A stretch of 64,000 nt of DNA from JAZDFC01 sp043808235. Its GTDB lineage: Bacteria > Bacteroidota > Ignavibacteria > Ignavibacteriales > Melioribacteraceae. The DNA lies in NCBI GenBank assembly GCA_043808235.1, contig JAZDFC010000068.1, positions 1 to 64,000 on the forward strand, written 5' to 3'. Shown here in pieces: positions 34,762 to 43,012 of this stretch (the first letter of the stretch is position 1; each line of letters opens with the position of its first letter). The notes under the pieces were generated by a model that was not told the DNA's origin, made no database searches, and saw nothing but the letters and a program-made list of their open reading frames with translations. Position numbers and translations under genes: made by a program.

Positions 34762-35307
34762 TTATTTTTCCAATTCAGCTTGCACAAAATCAATTTCGAC
34801 CGGTGTTTTTCTACCAAAGATCGAAACCATCACTTTTATTTTCATTTTCTCTTCGTTTACTTCCTGGATGAATCCGGAGAAATTATTGAACGGACCATCG
34901 ATGATTTTAACAAAATCACCGGTACGAAATATCGTATCGGTCCTTTCGGATTCATCACTTTTCGAAATTCTGCCAACTATTCGTTTTACTTCGTCGGGTT
35001 GTAATGGATTAGGTTGGTTTTTAACTCCTAAAAATCCCATTACAGAAGGGGTGTTGGAAATAAAATCTTTGACTTTATTATCCATCACAGCGTTCACTAA
35101 AATATAGCCAGGGAAGAAATTTTTTGTTTTTGTACGTTTTTTACCATCTTTTACTTCAAAAACCTTTTCAGTTGGGACTAATACTTCGAAAATTCTTGCT
35201 CTTAAATCCTCATTATCTTTCAATTCAGATTCAATTAAGGTTTTTACTTTGTTTTCATGACCTGAGAATGTCCTGACAACGTACCATTTCGTGTTGAGTT
35301 CTTCCAA
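34762..35307 (-). CDS. nusG: Transcription termination/antitermination factor NusG
   Basis: 181 residues: an NGN domain (KWYVVRTFSGHENKVKTLIE, FFPGYILVNAVMDNKVKDFI) and a C-terminal KOW domain (DFVKIIDGPFNNFSGFIQEV, FGRKTPVEIDFVQ). It binds the RNA polymerase clamp and, through KOW, uS10 or Rho. 2 nt after secE. Confidence 0.98.
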   Translation of the reverse strand: MEELNTKWYVVRTFSGHENKVKTLIESELKDNEDLRARIFEVLVPTEKVFEVKDGKKRTKTKNFFPGYILVNAVMDNKVKDFISNTPSVMGFLGVKNQPNPLQPDEVKRIVGRISKSDESERTDTIFRTGDFVKIIDGPFNNFSGFIQEVNEEKMKIKVMVSIFGRKTPVEIDFVQAELEK

Positions 35308-35309
35308 GC

Positions 35310-35492
35310 TTAGAAAATTCCTTTGAAAATTTGTGAAATTGCCATATCAATTACATAAGTAAAAGCGGCAATAATCAAACAAACGACAATAACAACATTT
35401 GTTGATTCTTTTAATTCTTGTTTTGTCGGCCAGGTAACTTTCTTCATTTCCTTCACGACATCTTCAAAAAACTTGATTATTTTTTCTTTCAT
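35310..35492 (-). CDS. secE: Protein translocase subunit SecE
   Basis: 60-residue single-span form: an amphipathic N-terminal helix (IKFFEDVVKEMKKVTWPTKQ with the conserved TWP motif) and one membrane segment (about 31-53). Partner of SecY. Located between tRNA-Trp and nusG, 2 nt from the latter. Confidence 0.96.
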   Translation of the reverse strand: MKEKIIKFFEDVVKEMKKVTWPTKQELKESTNVVIVVCLIIAAFTYVIDMAISQIFKGIF

Positions 35493-35515
35493 AAGATCAA
35501 CTTTTTATAATTTAA

Positions 35516-35591
<76 letters not shown>

Positions 35592-35593
35592 GT

Positions 35594-35761
35594 TTATTTA
35601 GTTTCCTTAAAAACAACGTGTTTACGAACTACCGGATCATATTTTTTGAATTCAACACGATTCGGATGATTTCTTTTATTCTTTGTGGTCGAATAACGAT
35701 AACCTGTTCCAGCTGTGCTTTCCAAGATAATTATCTGACGTATATTTTTACTTTTAGCCAT
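35594..35761 (-). CDS. rpmG: Large ribosomal subunit protein bL33 (zinc-independent form)
   Basis: 55 residues read directly: MAKSKNIRQIIILESTAGTG, YRYSTTKNKRNHPNRVEFKK, YDPVVRKHVVFKETK. No CxxC pairs are present, so this is the C- form. GAGGT lies 8 nt upstream of the ATG. It lies between tRNA-Thr and tRNA-Trp; its stop codon is 2 nt from the tRNA-Trp gene. Confidence 0.95.
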   Translation of the reverse strand: MAKSKNIRQIIILESTAGTGYRYSTTKNKRNHPNRVEFKKYDPVVRKHVVFKETK

Positions 35762-35812
35762 TTTTAGTTACCTCAATTACCTTACTATATTCAAAAACCT
35801 TTTATAAATGAC

Positions 35813-35834
35813 AAAAAAAATGGCAATTAAGCCA
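35813..35834 (-). terminator. Weak hairpin with T8 tract between tRNA-Thr and rpmG
   Basis: TGGC (35834-35831) and GCCA (35824-35821) form a short 4-bp stem followed directly by eight T residues on the minus strand. It could end part of the tRNA transcripts before rpmG. The stem is short, so confidence is limited. Confidence 0.35.
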
Positions 35835-35935
35835 ATTTATTTATGTAGTCGGGTTATTTAATTAATCATTACCTTTTAGCAAACAAAATTTAAAATCTTA
35901 AAACAGTTCCAATATCAACACAACATTTTCAAACG

Positions 35936-36008
35936 AGCTGACGACCGGGATTGAACCGGTGACCTCATCCTTACCAAGGATGTGCTCTACCAACTGAGCT
36001 ACGTCAGC
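35936..36008 (-). tRNA. tRNA-Thr (GGU)
   Basis: GCTGACG/CGTCAGC acceptor, anticodon stem CATCC/GGATG with loop TTGGTAA (anticodon GGT), T arm with CCGGTTCAATCCCGG, discriminator T. CCA is not encoded. Second-to-last member of the Tyr-Gly-Thr cluster ahead of rpmG. Confidence 0.95.
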
Positions 36009-36099
36009 TTTCAGTAATCTATCATGTAAGAAAAGCTAATGATTAAAAAACATCAATTTTCTTAATTTTCTGTAAGCTGAGCACCTTAGCTTTTCGTAG

Positions 36100-36172
36100 A
36101 GCGGGAGACGGGACTCGAACCCGCGACCAACAGCTTGGAAGGCTGTGACTCTACCAACTGAGTTACTCCCGC
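36100..36172 (-). tRNA. tRNA-Gly (UCC)
   Basis: GCGGGAG acceptor pairs with CTCCCGC, anticodon stem ACAGC/GCTGT encloses CTTCCAA (anticodon TCC), T arm GCGGG-TTCGAGT-CCCGT, discriminator T. CCA is not encoded. Confidence 0.95.
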
Positions 36173-36263
36173 ATTAATTTTTAAATCCGGTGTTACCGGA
36201 ATTTTGATAATACGGAGAAAAATTTAATCTCCTATAACTTACAACCAGCATTAAAAGAACAAG

Positions 36264-36346
36264 TGGGCAGGGAGGGAATCGAACCCCCTCAGGCTTTGCC
36301 AACGGATTTACAGTCCGCCCCGTCTCTCCTACTTCGGCGCCTGCCC
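36264..36346 (-). tRNA. tRNA-Tyr (GUA)
   Basis: 83-nt class II tRNA: acceptor GGGCAGG/CCTGCCC, anticodon stem GCGGA/TCCGT with loop CTGTAAA (anticodon GTA), a long variable arm (TGGCAAAGCCTGA), T arm GGGGG-TTCGATT-CCCTC, discriminator A. CCA is not encoded. First gene of the tRNA cluster. Confidence 0.95.
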
Positions 36347-36387
36347 GGATATTATAGTATTTCAAATGAACGATTTTTGACGAGCTA

Positions 36388-36418
36388 CAAAAATAAACGG
36401 CTTATCTTTAAAAAGCAA
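36388..36418 (-). promoter_or_regulatory. Candidate promoter of the tRNA-Tyr/Gly/Thr cluster
   Basis: On the minus strand TTGCTT begins at 36418 and TATTTTTG occupies 36395-36388, giving TTG-N20-TATTTTTG. This fits both a sigma-70 -35/-10 pair with a 17-nt spacer and the Bacteroidota-type TTG...TAnnTTTG pattern. The expected start site near 36380 is about 35 nt before the tRNA-Tyr 5' end. Confidence 0.5.
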
Positions 36419-36484
36419 GAATTACACCACATGATTTTTTTATATAATATCTTTTATCATGAAATTACTGTGAAAAATGTTGGT

Positions 36485-38023
36485 CTAATGGTTCCAAAGC
36501 TCTCTATCGAGACTTCGATACTGGATTGCCTCGCTTATGTGCTGCGGTAGGATTTCGGTTTCGTTCTCTAAATCCGCGATAGTTCTACTCACCTTTAGAA
36601 TCCTGTCATAAGCTCTGGCGGATAAACCGAGTTTTGTCATTGCCATTTTCAGTAATTCCGAACTTGCAGAGTCAAGCCTACAAAATTGCCTTACTTCCCG
36701 TGTTCCCATATCGGCATTATTATAAATATGTCTCATGCCGGTAAATCTTTTCAATTGTATTTTTCTTGCTTTAATTACTCGTTCGCGGATCTGAAGAGAG
36801 GTTTCCCCATTTACTTCGGATGACAATTCCTTATATTTTACGGCAGGTACCTCAATATGAATATCTATCCGGTCAAGTAACGGACCTGAGATTTTCGACA
36901 TATATCGCTGTATCACCCCAGAATTACATGTACATTCTTTGTTTGGATCAGTAAAATATCCACATGGACATGGATTCATAGCCGCAGCAAGCATAAAATT
37001 TGCAGGAAATTCAATTGACATTTTGGAACGACTTACCGTAACTTTATAATCTTCCATAGGCTGCCGCATTACTTCCAGAACATTTTTTTTAAATTCCGGC
37101 AGTTCATCCAAAAATAAAACTCCATGATGTGCATAAGAAACTTCGCCAGGACGTGGAAAAGATCCACCACCGATTAACGCCGCATCTGAAACAGTATGAT
37201 GCGGGCTTCGAAATGGTCTTTCAGTGATTAATGCTTTTTCTTTCGGCAGAATTCCGGCAACAGAGTGTATTTTCGTCGTTTCAAGAGCTTCATCAAATGA
37301 TAATGGTGGTAGGATTGATGGAAGTCTTTTTGCAAGCATAGTCTTTCCAGAACCCGGAGGACCGATCATTAATATATTATGTCCGCCTGCTGCTGCAATT
37401 TCGAGTGCCCGTTTTACATTTTCCTGGCCTTTAACGTCCGAGAAATCGAGCTGGTAAGTGTTTATCTCAGAAAATATTTTATCACGATCAGTTTTGATTG
37501 GCTCTAACCGCAAATGTCCATTAATAAATGAAACGACATCGGATAATTTCCTAATCCCATATACTTCGATATCATCCACAATTGATGCTTCCAACACACA
37601 ATCTTCAGGTAAAATAATTCGTTTTATACCTTTTTTCTTCGCTTCAACTGCAATCGGCAATGCACCTTTTATCCTTCGTAGTGCCCCATCAAGAGATAGC
37701 TCGCCTAATAATATAGTATCATCCAATTTATCGCTATTAATGGTTTCAAAAGCAGATAGAATTCCAATAGATATCGGGAGATCAAATGCACTGCCTTCTT
37801 TTTTAATATCTGCGGGTGCAAGATTTATAGTAATTTTCTTTGATGGAAATTCAAAGCCACTATTTTTGATGGCGGCTGTCACCCTTTCCCTGCTTTCCCT
37901 AACAGCACTATCCGGTAATCCTACAATTGTAATGGATGGGAGTTGTTTCTCAAGATGAGTTTCAACTTCAATCAGAAAAGCATCTATGCCGCACGTAGCG
38001 CTCGAAAAAACTTTTGAAAGCAT
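36485..38023 (-). CDS. comM: YifB/ComM-family Mg-chelatase-like AAA+ ATPase
   Basis: 512 residues. The N-terminal ChlI-like domain is GLPDSAVRESRERVTAAIKN; the AAA+ core has Walker A GPPGSGKT (221-228) and Walker B LFLDELPEF. The MgsA/ComM signature NPCPCGYFTDPNKECTC follows, then a C-terminal Mg_chelatase_C region (RAYDRILKVSRTIADLE). ComM relatives act as helicases in branch migration during natural transformation; other members are uncharacterised. Last gene of the M16-nuoGHI run, 25 nt after the exported LamG-like gene. Confidence 0.92.
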   Translation of the reverse strand: MLSKVFSSATCGIDAFLIEVETHLEKQLPSITIVGLPDSAVRESRERVTAAIKNSGFEFPSKKITINLAPADIKKEGSAFDLPISIGILSAFETINSDKLDDTILLGELSLDGALRRIKGALPIAVEAKKKGIKRIILPEDCVLEASIVDDIEVYGIRKLSDVVSFINGHLRLEPIKTDRDKIFSEINTYQLDFSDVKGQENVKRALEIAAAGGHNILMIGPPGSGKTMLAKRLPSILPPLSFDEALETTKIHSVAGILPKEKALITERPFRSPHHTVSDAALIGGGSFPRPGEVSYAHHGVLFLDELPEFKKNVLEVMRQPMEDYKVTVSRSKMSIEFPANFMLAAAMNPCPCGYFTDPNKECTCNSGVIQRYMSKISGPLLDRIDIHIEVPAVKYKELSSEVNGETSLQIRERVIKARKIQLKRFTGMRHIYNNADMGTREVRQFCRLDSASSELLKMAMTKLGLSARAYDRILKVSRTIADLENETEILPQHISEAIQYRSLDRELWNH

Positions 38024-38048
38024 TTTATAGTTCGATATTGATTTTAGC

Positions 38049-39761
38049 CTATTTTGCGAGCAACATCTTTTTAACGACTGTAGAATTCGGCGATTTTACT
38101 TCACAAAAATAAATACCTGACGGATAATTGGAGCCGTCAAAATCAAAACTATGCAATCCTTCGTTAATCCGTCCTTCATGCAAAGTAACAAGCTTTTTGC
38201 CTACAACGTTAAATACTGCAATCTCAATAAAAGTATCCTCAAGAATATCAATTGAGATAGTGGTAAACGGATTGAAAGGATTGGGATAATTCTGTTTTAA
38301 AACAAATAATTCTTTCTCGCCGAGACCTAACTTAACTTGCGGTGAATATACGACTGATCCATCATTATTAATTTGCTTAATTCTATAATAAACGATCTCG
38401 GTTCCCGGGATAAGCGGATCGGAATAATAATATGTTTCCGTTGGATCATTTTTATAATCAGTAAAATGAATCTCTGTATATTTATTTCCGTCCACAGATT
38501 TTTCCACAACAAATGATTTGGCGCTATTGCCATCCTGAGGATCCCAATCGATAGCATAATAAGTGGAATAAACTGCAGCATTAACTTTCGGCGATCTCGA
38601 AAATATCGGGGCGTTGGATTTTACATATTGAATATTGCTTTCTTCCAAATTAAAAGTGGAGCTCTCTTTAAAAAGATTTTTCCCGGTCTCATCATTAAAA
38701 TCCAAACTTAGAATGCATCTCGAACTATCGGCATTATAAAATGAGTAATTTTTATTTTTTAATGAAAGATTAATATCGTTACAAAAATCCCAAATTTTTA
38801 TTTTGTCAACCTCGGTTGAACCATCGGCTCCATCATTCTTAAAAACAAAATTAAACTTTTTAAAATCGAGCAGAGGATCAACCGGCATATCTAATATAAG
38901 TCTATTATTAATGTATGCTTTCAGTAAATAATCACTGCTCGAAATCTCAATACAAATAAAATTCCATGAGTTTTCACTTAGGAATTGATCACTGTAGTAA
39001 TTTATTTTTTCTTGAGGATTCGCTGCAAGATAACCAAATTGATTTCTAAATAATTTAATAATTGTATCCGAAACCGAAGAACTTGTAACTGTAAAGAATT
39101 CATTTTTCGATGAATTAATTTTTACCCAGAATTCAGTCATAATATTTGCAATGGAATGTTGTTCAGAGAAACCAATATTACATTTCGAGCCATTTATTAA
39201 TTTCAGTGCATTACCGGCTATATTCTGTGGAGAATAGAAAATTAATGATTCCGTAACCGGGAAGAATTCCCTCCTTGCAGATTTTCTCGAATAATAATGT
39301 TTTACAATTTTTCTGTTTTTAAAATAACTTACGGCAAAATCCATCTTTGAAGATAGTACATCTGCCGAATGAACGCTGTAAACTAATTGAAACACCCTTT
39401 CGCCTTTCAAAGCATCATCTTGCAAATTGACATTTATTTTATACACGTTACCACTATAATTTTCATATTCGGTATTCTCAAATGAAATACTTTTCTCTGT
39501 GTTGTAGGTTTTCAATCGAACATCTTTAATCCGTACATCTTTGTCGAACATAAGATAGATGTCAAGTGAGGAGTATTCAATCGACTTTAAATTAACGATT
39601 ACCGAAATCTTGAAATCGGAATTTACCGGAATAAATGAAGGGTAATCGATATTAAAATAAACTGATTGATTTTGCCCGCAAACGATTGCTGAAAGCAAAA
39701 TAAAAATTGGAAGAATAAACCGTATTTTTATAAAAGATACCATTAGTTTCATAAGTTTCAT
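38049..39761 (-). CDS. Exported LamG-like protein with type IX sorting domain
   Basis: 570 residues. A signal peptide ends near VCGQ (about residue 30). A cohesin/immunoglobulin-like beta region (about 32-165) and a concanavalin/LamG-like domain (about 175-335: FWVKINSSKNEFFTVTSSS, SENSWNFICIEISSSDYLLK) follow. A fibronectin-like segment (about 395-475) and a C-terminal type A sorting domain (NYPNPFNPFTT...LHEGRINEGLHSFDFDG, ending VVKKMLLAK) complete it. It should cross the outer membrane by the type IX system and be surface-attached or released; ligand unknown. It sits 7 nt after nuoI, an unusual place for an adhesin-like protein. Confidence 0.8.
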   Translation of the reverse strand: MKLMKLMVSFIKIRFILPIFILLSAIVCGQNQSVYFNIDYPSFIPVNSDFKISVIVNLKSIEYSSLDIYLMFDKDVRIKDVRLKTYNTEKSISFENTEYENYSGNVYKINVNLQDDALKGERVFQLVYSVHSADVLSSKMDFAVSYFKNRKIVKHYYSRKSARREFFPVTESLIFYSPQNIAGNALKLINGSKCNIGFSEQHSIANIMTEFWVKINSSKNEFFTVTSSSVSDTIIKLFRNQFGYLAANPQEKINYYSDQFLSENSWNFICIEISSSDYLLKAYINNRLILDMPVDPLLDFKKFNFVFKNDGADGSTEVDKIKIWDFCNDINLSLKNKNYSFYNADSSRCILSLDFNDETGKNLFKESSTFNLEESNIQYVKSNAPIFSRSPKVNAAVYSTYYAIDWDPQDGNSAKSFVVEKSVDGNKYTEIHFTDYKNDPTETYYYSDPLIPGTEIVYYRIKQINNDGSVVYSPQVKLGLGEKELFVLKQNYPNPFNPFTTISIDILEDTFIEIAVFNVVGKKLVTLHEGRINEGLHSFDFDGSNYPSGIYFCEVKSPNSTVVKKMLLAK

Positions 39762-39768
39762 TAGGAAA

Positions 39769-40263
39769 CTACTTAAATTTCCTCAGAAATTCCAGCCGGT
39801 CCTTAAGTTGTTCAACCGGGATAAGTAATTTGTCTTTTCCGTATATAGCATCTTCCCGGTTTGAAAAAACGAGTTCGTAATCTTTGCTCATTACAATCGC
39901 TTCTTCCGGGCACACTTCTTCGCAGAATCCGCAGAAGATGCAGCGCAGCATATTTATCTCAAATTTTGCAGGGAATCTTTCTTTTTCAAACTCGGTTTCA
40001 TTTGCCTGTACTTCGATGGCAAGGGCCGGACAAACACGCGAACACAATCCACAGGCAACGCATCTTTCAACACCATTCTTTTCCTGAACAAGAACAGGTC
40101 TGCCGCGGTATGAAGCCGTAGGAATAAATTTCTCTTCGGGATATTGCATTGTTACGTTTCCGCGCAACATGCTTTTAAAAGTTAATACGAGACCTTTTAA
40201 AATTTCCGGAACATATATTTTTTCTAAAAATGTTAAGTCTTTCTTTCTCTTTTTAACAGGCAT
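39769..40263 (-). CDS. nuoI: NADH-quinone oxidoreductase subunit I
   Basis: 164-residue peripheral-arm subunit carrying clusters N6a and N6b. Two 4Fe-4S motifs: Cys68, 71, 74 and 78 (CVACGLCSRVCP), and Cys108, 111, 114 and 118 (CIFCGFCEEVCP). It connects the peripheral arm to the quinone site. 10 nt after nuoH. nuoJ, the usual next gene, is not found here. Confidence 0.96.
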   Translation of the reverse strand: MPVKKRKKDLTFLEKIYVPEILKGLVLTFKSMLRGNVTMQYPEEKFIPTASYRGRPVLVQEKNGVERCVACGLCSRVCPALAIEVQANETEFEKERFPAKFEINMLRCIFCGFCEEVCPEEAIVMSKDYELVFSNREDAIYGKDKLLIPVEQLKDRLEFLRKFK

Positions 40264-40273
40264 TTTATTTCCT

Positions 40274-41305
40274 TTAGAGATTGAATAACATAATTAATAC
40301 AGCAACCCAAATTATATTCAACAGCGAAAGCGGAAACATTACTTTCCAGCCAAGATTCATTAGCTGGTCATATCGGAATCTCGGGATAGTCCATCGAATC
40401 CAAATAAAGAAAAATAATATCAAAGCCATTTTAAAAAGGAACGAACCGATTTGTATTATTACGGTGAGGGTTGTCCCCAAACCTAATTTATCTATATAAG
40501 GGAATTGCCATCCGCCGAGATACAGAGTAACAATCATGGCGCTCGCGATTATCATGTTTGCGTATTCGGCCAGGAAAAACGAAGCGAATTTCATACTGCT
40601 GTACTCGGTATGGTAACCGCCAACTAATTCCGGTTCGGCTTCGGGAAGATCGAACGGAAGCCTGTTGGTTTCAGCAAATGCCGCAACGGTAAAAGTAATA
40701 AATCCTATCGGCTGGACAATTGCATTCCACATCCATCCGTATTGTGATTCGACTATTTTAACCGGACTCAGCGACTCGGCCAGCATTATTACCCCGGCTA
40801 TTGAAAAGCCCATGGATACTTCGTATGAAATCATTTGTGCCGATGCGCGCACCCCGCCGAGCAAAGAATATTTACTGCCCGATGACCATCCGGCAAAAGT
40901 AATCCCATATACGCCGAGAGATGTTAACGCGAGAACATAGAGAACTCCGATGTTAACATCCGCAAGAACCAATTTAATATTATAACCGAAAATCTGTATA
41001 TCGGGTCCAAGAGGGATAACAGCGTAAGTAGAAAATGAAACGAAGATTGCAATAAACGGTGCGAGCGAGTGCATGAATTTATTTGCTCTCTCGGGAACGA
41101 TATCTTCCTTTAATAATAATTTGCCAACATCAGCGAACGGTTGCAAAGCGCCATGCCATCCTACCCTGTTCGGGCCAACTCTGTTTTGAATCCAAGCGCT
41201 TATTTTTCTTTCGAAGTAAACCATGTACGATACGGATAAAAGCAAAACCGTTACAACGAAAAGAATTTTGATTGCCGAGATTATTATTATTTCCCAAATG
41301 TTCAT
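40274..41305 (-). CDS. nuoH: NADH-quinone oxidoreductase subunit H
   Basis: 343 residues with about eight membrane segments; lines the quinone chamber. Conserved: YFERKISAWIQNRVGPNRVG, WHGALQPFADVGKLLLKED, FAETNRLPFDLPEAEPELVG (the acidic quinone-site loop), and FFFIWIRWTIPRFRYDQLM near the C terminus. 12 nt after nuoG. Confidence 0.97.
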   Translation of the reverse strand: MNIWEIIIISAIKILFVVTVLLLSVSYMVYFERKISAWIQNRVGPNRVGWHGALQPFADVGKLLLKEDIVPERANKFMHSLAPFIAIFVSFSTYAVIPLGPDIQIFGYNIKLVLADVNIGVLYVLALTSLGVYGITFAGWSSGSKYSLLGGVRASAQMISYEVSMGFSIAGVIMLAESLSPVKIVESQYGWMWNAIVQPIGFITFTVAAFAETNRLPFDLPEAEPELVGGYHTEYSSMKFASFFLAEYANMIIASAMIVTLYLGGWQFPYIDKLGLGTTLTVIIQIGSFLFKMALILFFFIWIRWTIPRFRYDQLMNLGWKVMFPLSLLNIIWVAVLIMLFNL

Positions 41306-41317
41306 TCTTTAATTCCG

Positions 41318-42994
41318 TTAAACAGTTATCGGTTTTTTAATATTTTTTAATTGAACGCCGCTTTCGCCAATTATATCGTAATCCAATCCATCAAACAATT
41401 TTATATTTTTTGCAATATCCGCAAATACATCTTCCGCCATTTCATATTGGAATTTTAAACCCAACTTAGCTAACAACATCGCAATAATTTTCCAAGATGG
41501 TTTTGCTTCGTACTTTTTTCCTTGCGCCCATCTGTCGTATTGTGTTCCGAATTTATCGAGTCTGCTTCGAGACATTCCGTCGAGCGCTCTATCAGATTCC
41601 GCCGTGGCAACAGCCGGACGAATTCTTTGTAACCTTCCATTAAAATTTATAAATGTCCCGTTCTTCTCTGCAAATGTTGCTGAAGGAAAAACTATATCCG
41701 CTGTTTTCGAAACATTGTTCCATGAAGCTGCGTGAATGATTAATAATTCCAATTTCGAAAAAGCACTGATAATTTCTTCATTAAAAATAACAGGATTTTG
41801 CTCAAGAGAGTAAACTACTTTTATTTTTCCTTCGTTTATCGAATTTATAATCTCATTAAAATTTTTGCCATCAATCCTGGGATTAATTCCAACAATCTCC
41901 GCACCTAAAGTGTTTGGAGTTTTATCCTCATTAATTAATATTGTGTCGCAGTCGCCCGGGATAGAATATCGTATAAAATCAAGATTCTTAATACCGAGTT
42001 TTTCTGCCAATTTAAGGAAAAGATAATTATCTTCAACAGAGGCGAATGCAGAACCAATAAAAGCAATCTCGCCCGGTTTGTAAGATTTTAATTTTGCCGC
42101 TGCAAATTCAACAGCTTCATCCCATGAACATTTTTCCAAAGCATCATTCTTTTTTACGAACGGGCCATCAATGCGTTCGCTCTGATTTACAAACTTGAAA
42201 CTATTCAATCTACCGTCGTCGCACATCCAGTATGAATTAACTTCATCATTCTGCCTCGGTGTCATTCGAAGAATCTCATTATTACGCACCCATATTTCGG
42301 AATTGCATCCCCGTGAACATCCGACACAAATTGATTTTGTGCTGGACATGTCCCATACTCTCGATTTGAAACGGAAATCTTTACTGGTAAGAGCGCCAAC
42401 CGGACAGATGTCCGTTGTATTTAATGTGTAAGGATTATCAAACTTCTCACCGGGGAATGTTGAAATCGTAACCCGGTCTCCCCTATTAACAAAAGTAAGC
42501 TGATTCTTCCCTGCAATCTCTTCGGAAAAACGGATACAACGCGAACAGGAAATACAACGCTCACCATCGAACATAATATTAGGTCCGAGCTCAACACGTT
42601 TTTCTTTCCGCTGTTTAATTTCCTCAAATCGGCTTTCACCAAGTCCATGCGAAAAAGCGTAATCCTGTAATTTACATTCGCCAGCTTCGTCGCAAATTGG
42701 GCAATCAAGCGGATGGTTTATGAGAATAAATTCCATCACGGCGTTTCTTGCCTTCAAAGTTTTTTCGGATTGGGTGTTTACAACCATTCCATCAGCTGCA
42801 AGAGTGGAACAGGAGATAACCAGCTTGGGCATCTTCTCAACTTCAACAAGACAAACCCGGCAGTTGCCCGAAACCGATAATTTCGGGTGCCAGCAGAAAT
42901 GAGGTATATCAATGCCGGCTAATCTTGCCGCTTCGATAATGGTTTGCCCTTGATTAAATTCTATTTCATTTCCGTCAATAATTATCTTCGGCAT
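41318..42994 (-). CDS. nuoG: NADH-quinone oxidoreductase subunit G (short form)
   Basis: 558 residues. A ferredoxin-like 2Fe-2S site has Cys34, 45, 48 and 62. The His/Cys cluster has His94, Cys98, 101 and 107, and the 4Fe-4S site has Cys147, 150, 153 and 197. A molybdopterin-family-type cluster follows (Cys223, 226, 230 and 258, i.e. the N7-type ligands). The molybdopterin-like region is short compared with the ~900-residue E. coli subunit and lacks any visible molybdenum-binding residue. It lies 18 nt after the M16 peptidase gene. Subunits A-F and J-N are not in the window. Confidence 0.94.
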   Translation of the reverse strand: MPKIIIDGNEIEFNQGQTIIEAARLAGIDIPHFCWHPKLSVSGNCRVCLVEVEKMPKLVISCSTLAADGMVVNTQSEKTLKARNAVMEFILINHPLDCPICDEAGECKLQDYAFSHGLGESRFEEIKQRKEKRVELGPNIMFDGERCISCSRCIRFSEEIAGKNQLTFVNRGDRVTISTFPGEKFDNPYTLNTTDICPVGALTSKDFRFKSRVWDMSSTKSICVGCSRGCNSEIWVRNNEILRMTPRQNDEVNSYWMCDDGRLNSFKFVNQSERIDGPFVKKNDALEKCSWDEAVEFAAAKLKSYKPGEIAFIGSAFASVEDNYLFLKLAEKLGIKNLDFIRYSIPGDCDTILINEDKTPNTLGAEIVGINPRIDGKNFNEIINSINEGKIKVVYSLEQNPVIFNEEIISAFSKLELLIIHAASWNNVSKTADIVFPSATFAEKNGTFINFNGRLQRIRPAVATAESDRALDGMSRSRLDKFGTQYDRWAQGKKYEAKPSWKIIAMLLAKLGLKFQYEMAEDVFADIAKNIKLFDGLDYDIIGESGVQLKNIKKPITV

Positions 42995-43012
42995 TTTTAA
43001 TTCCTTGATTTA

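Noticed and set aside
36174..36365. Short reading frame over tRNA-Tyr
   Set aside because: Explained by the tRNA gene and its flanks.
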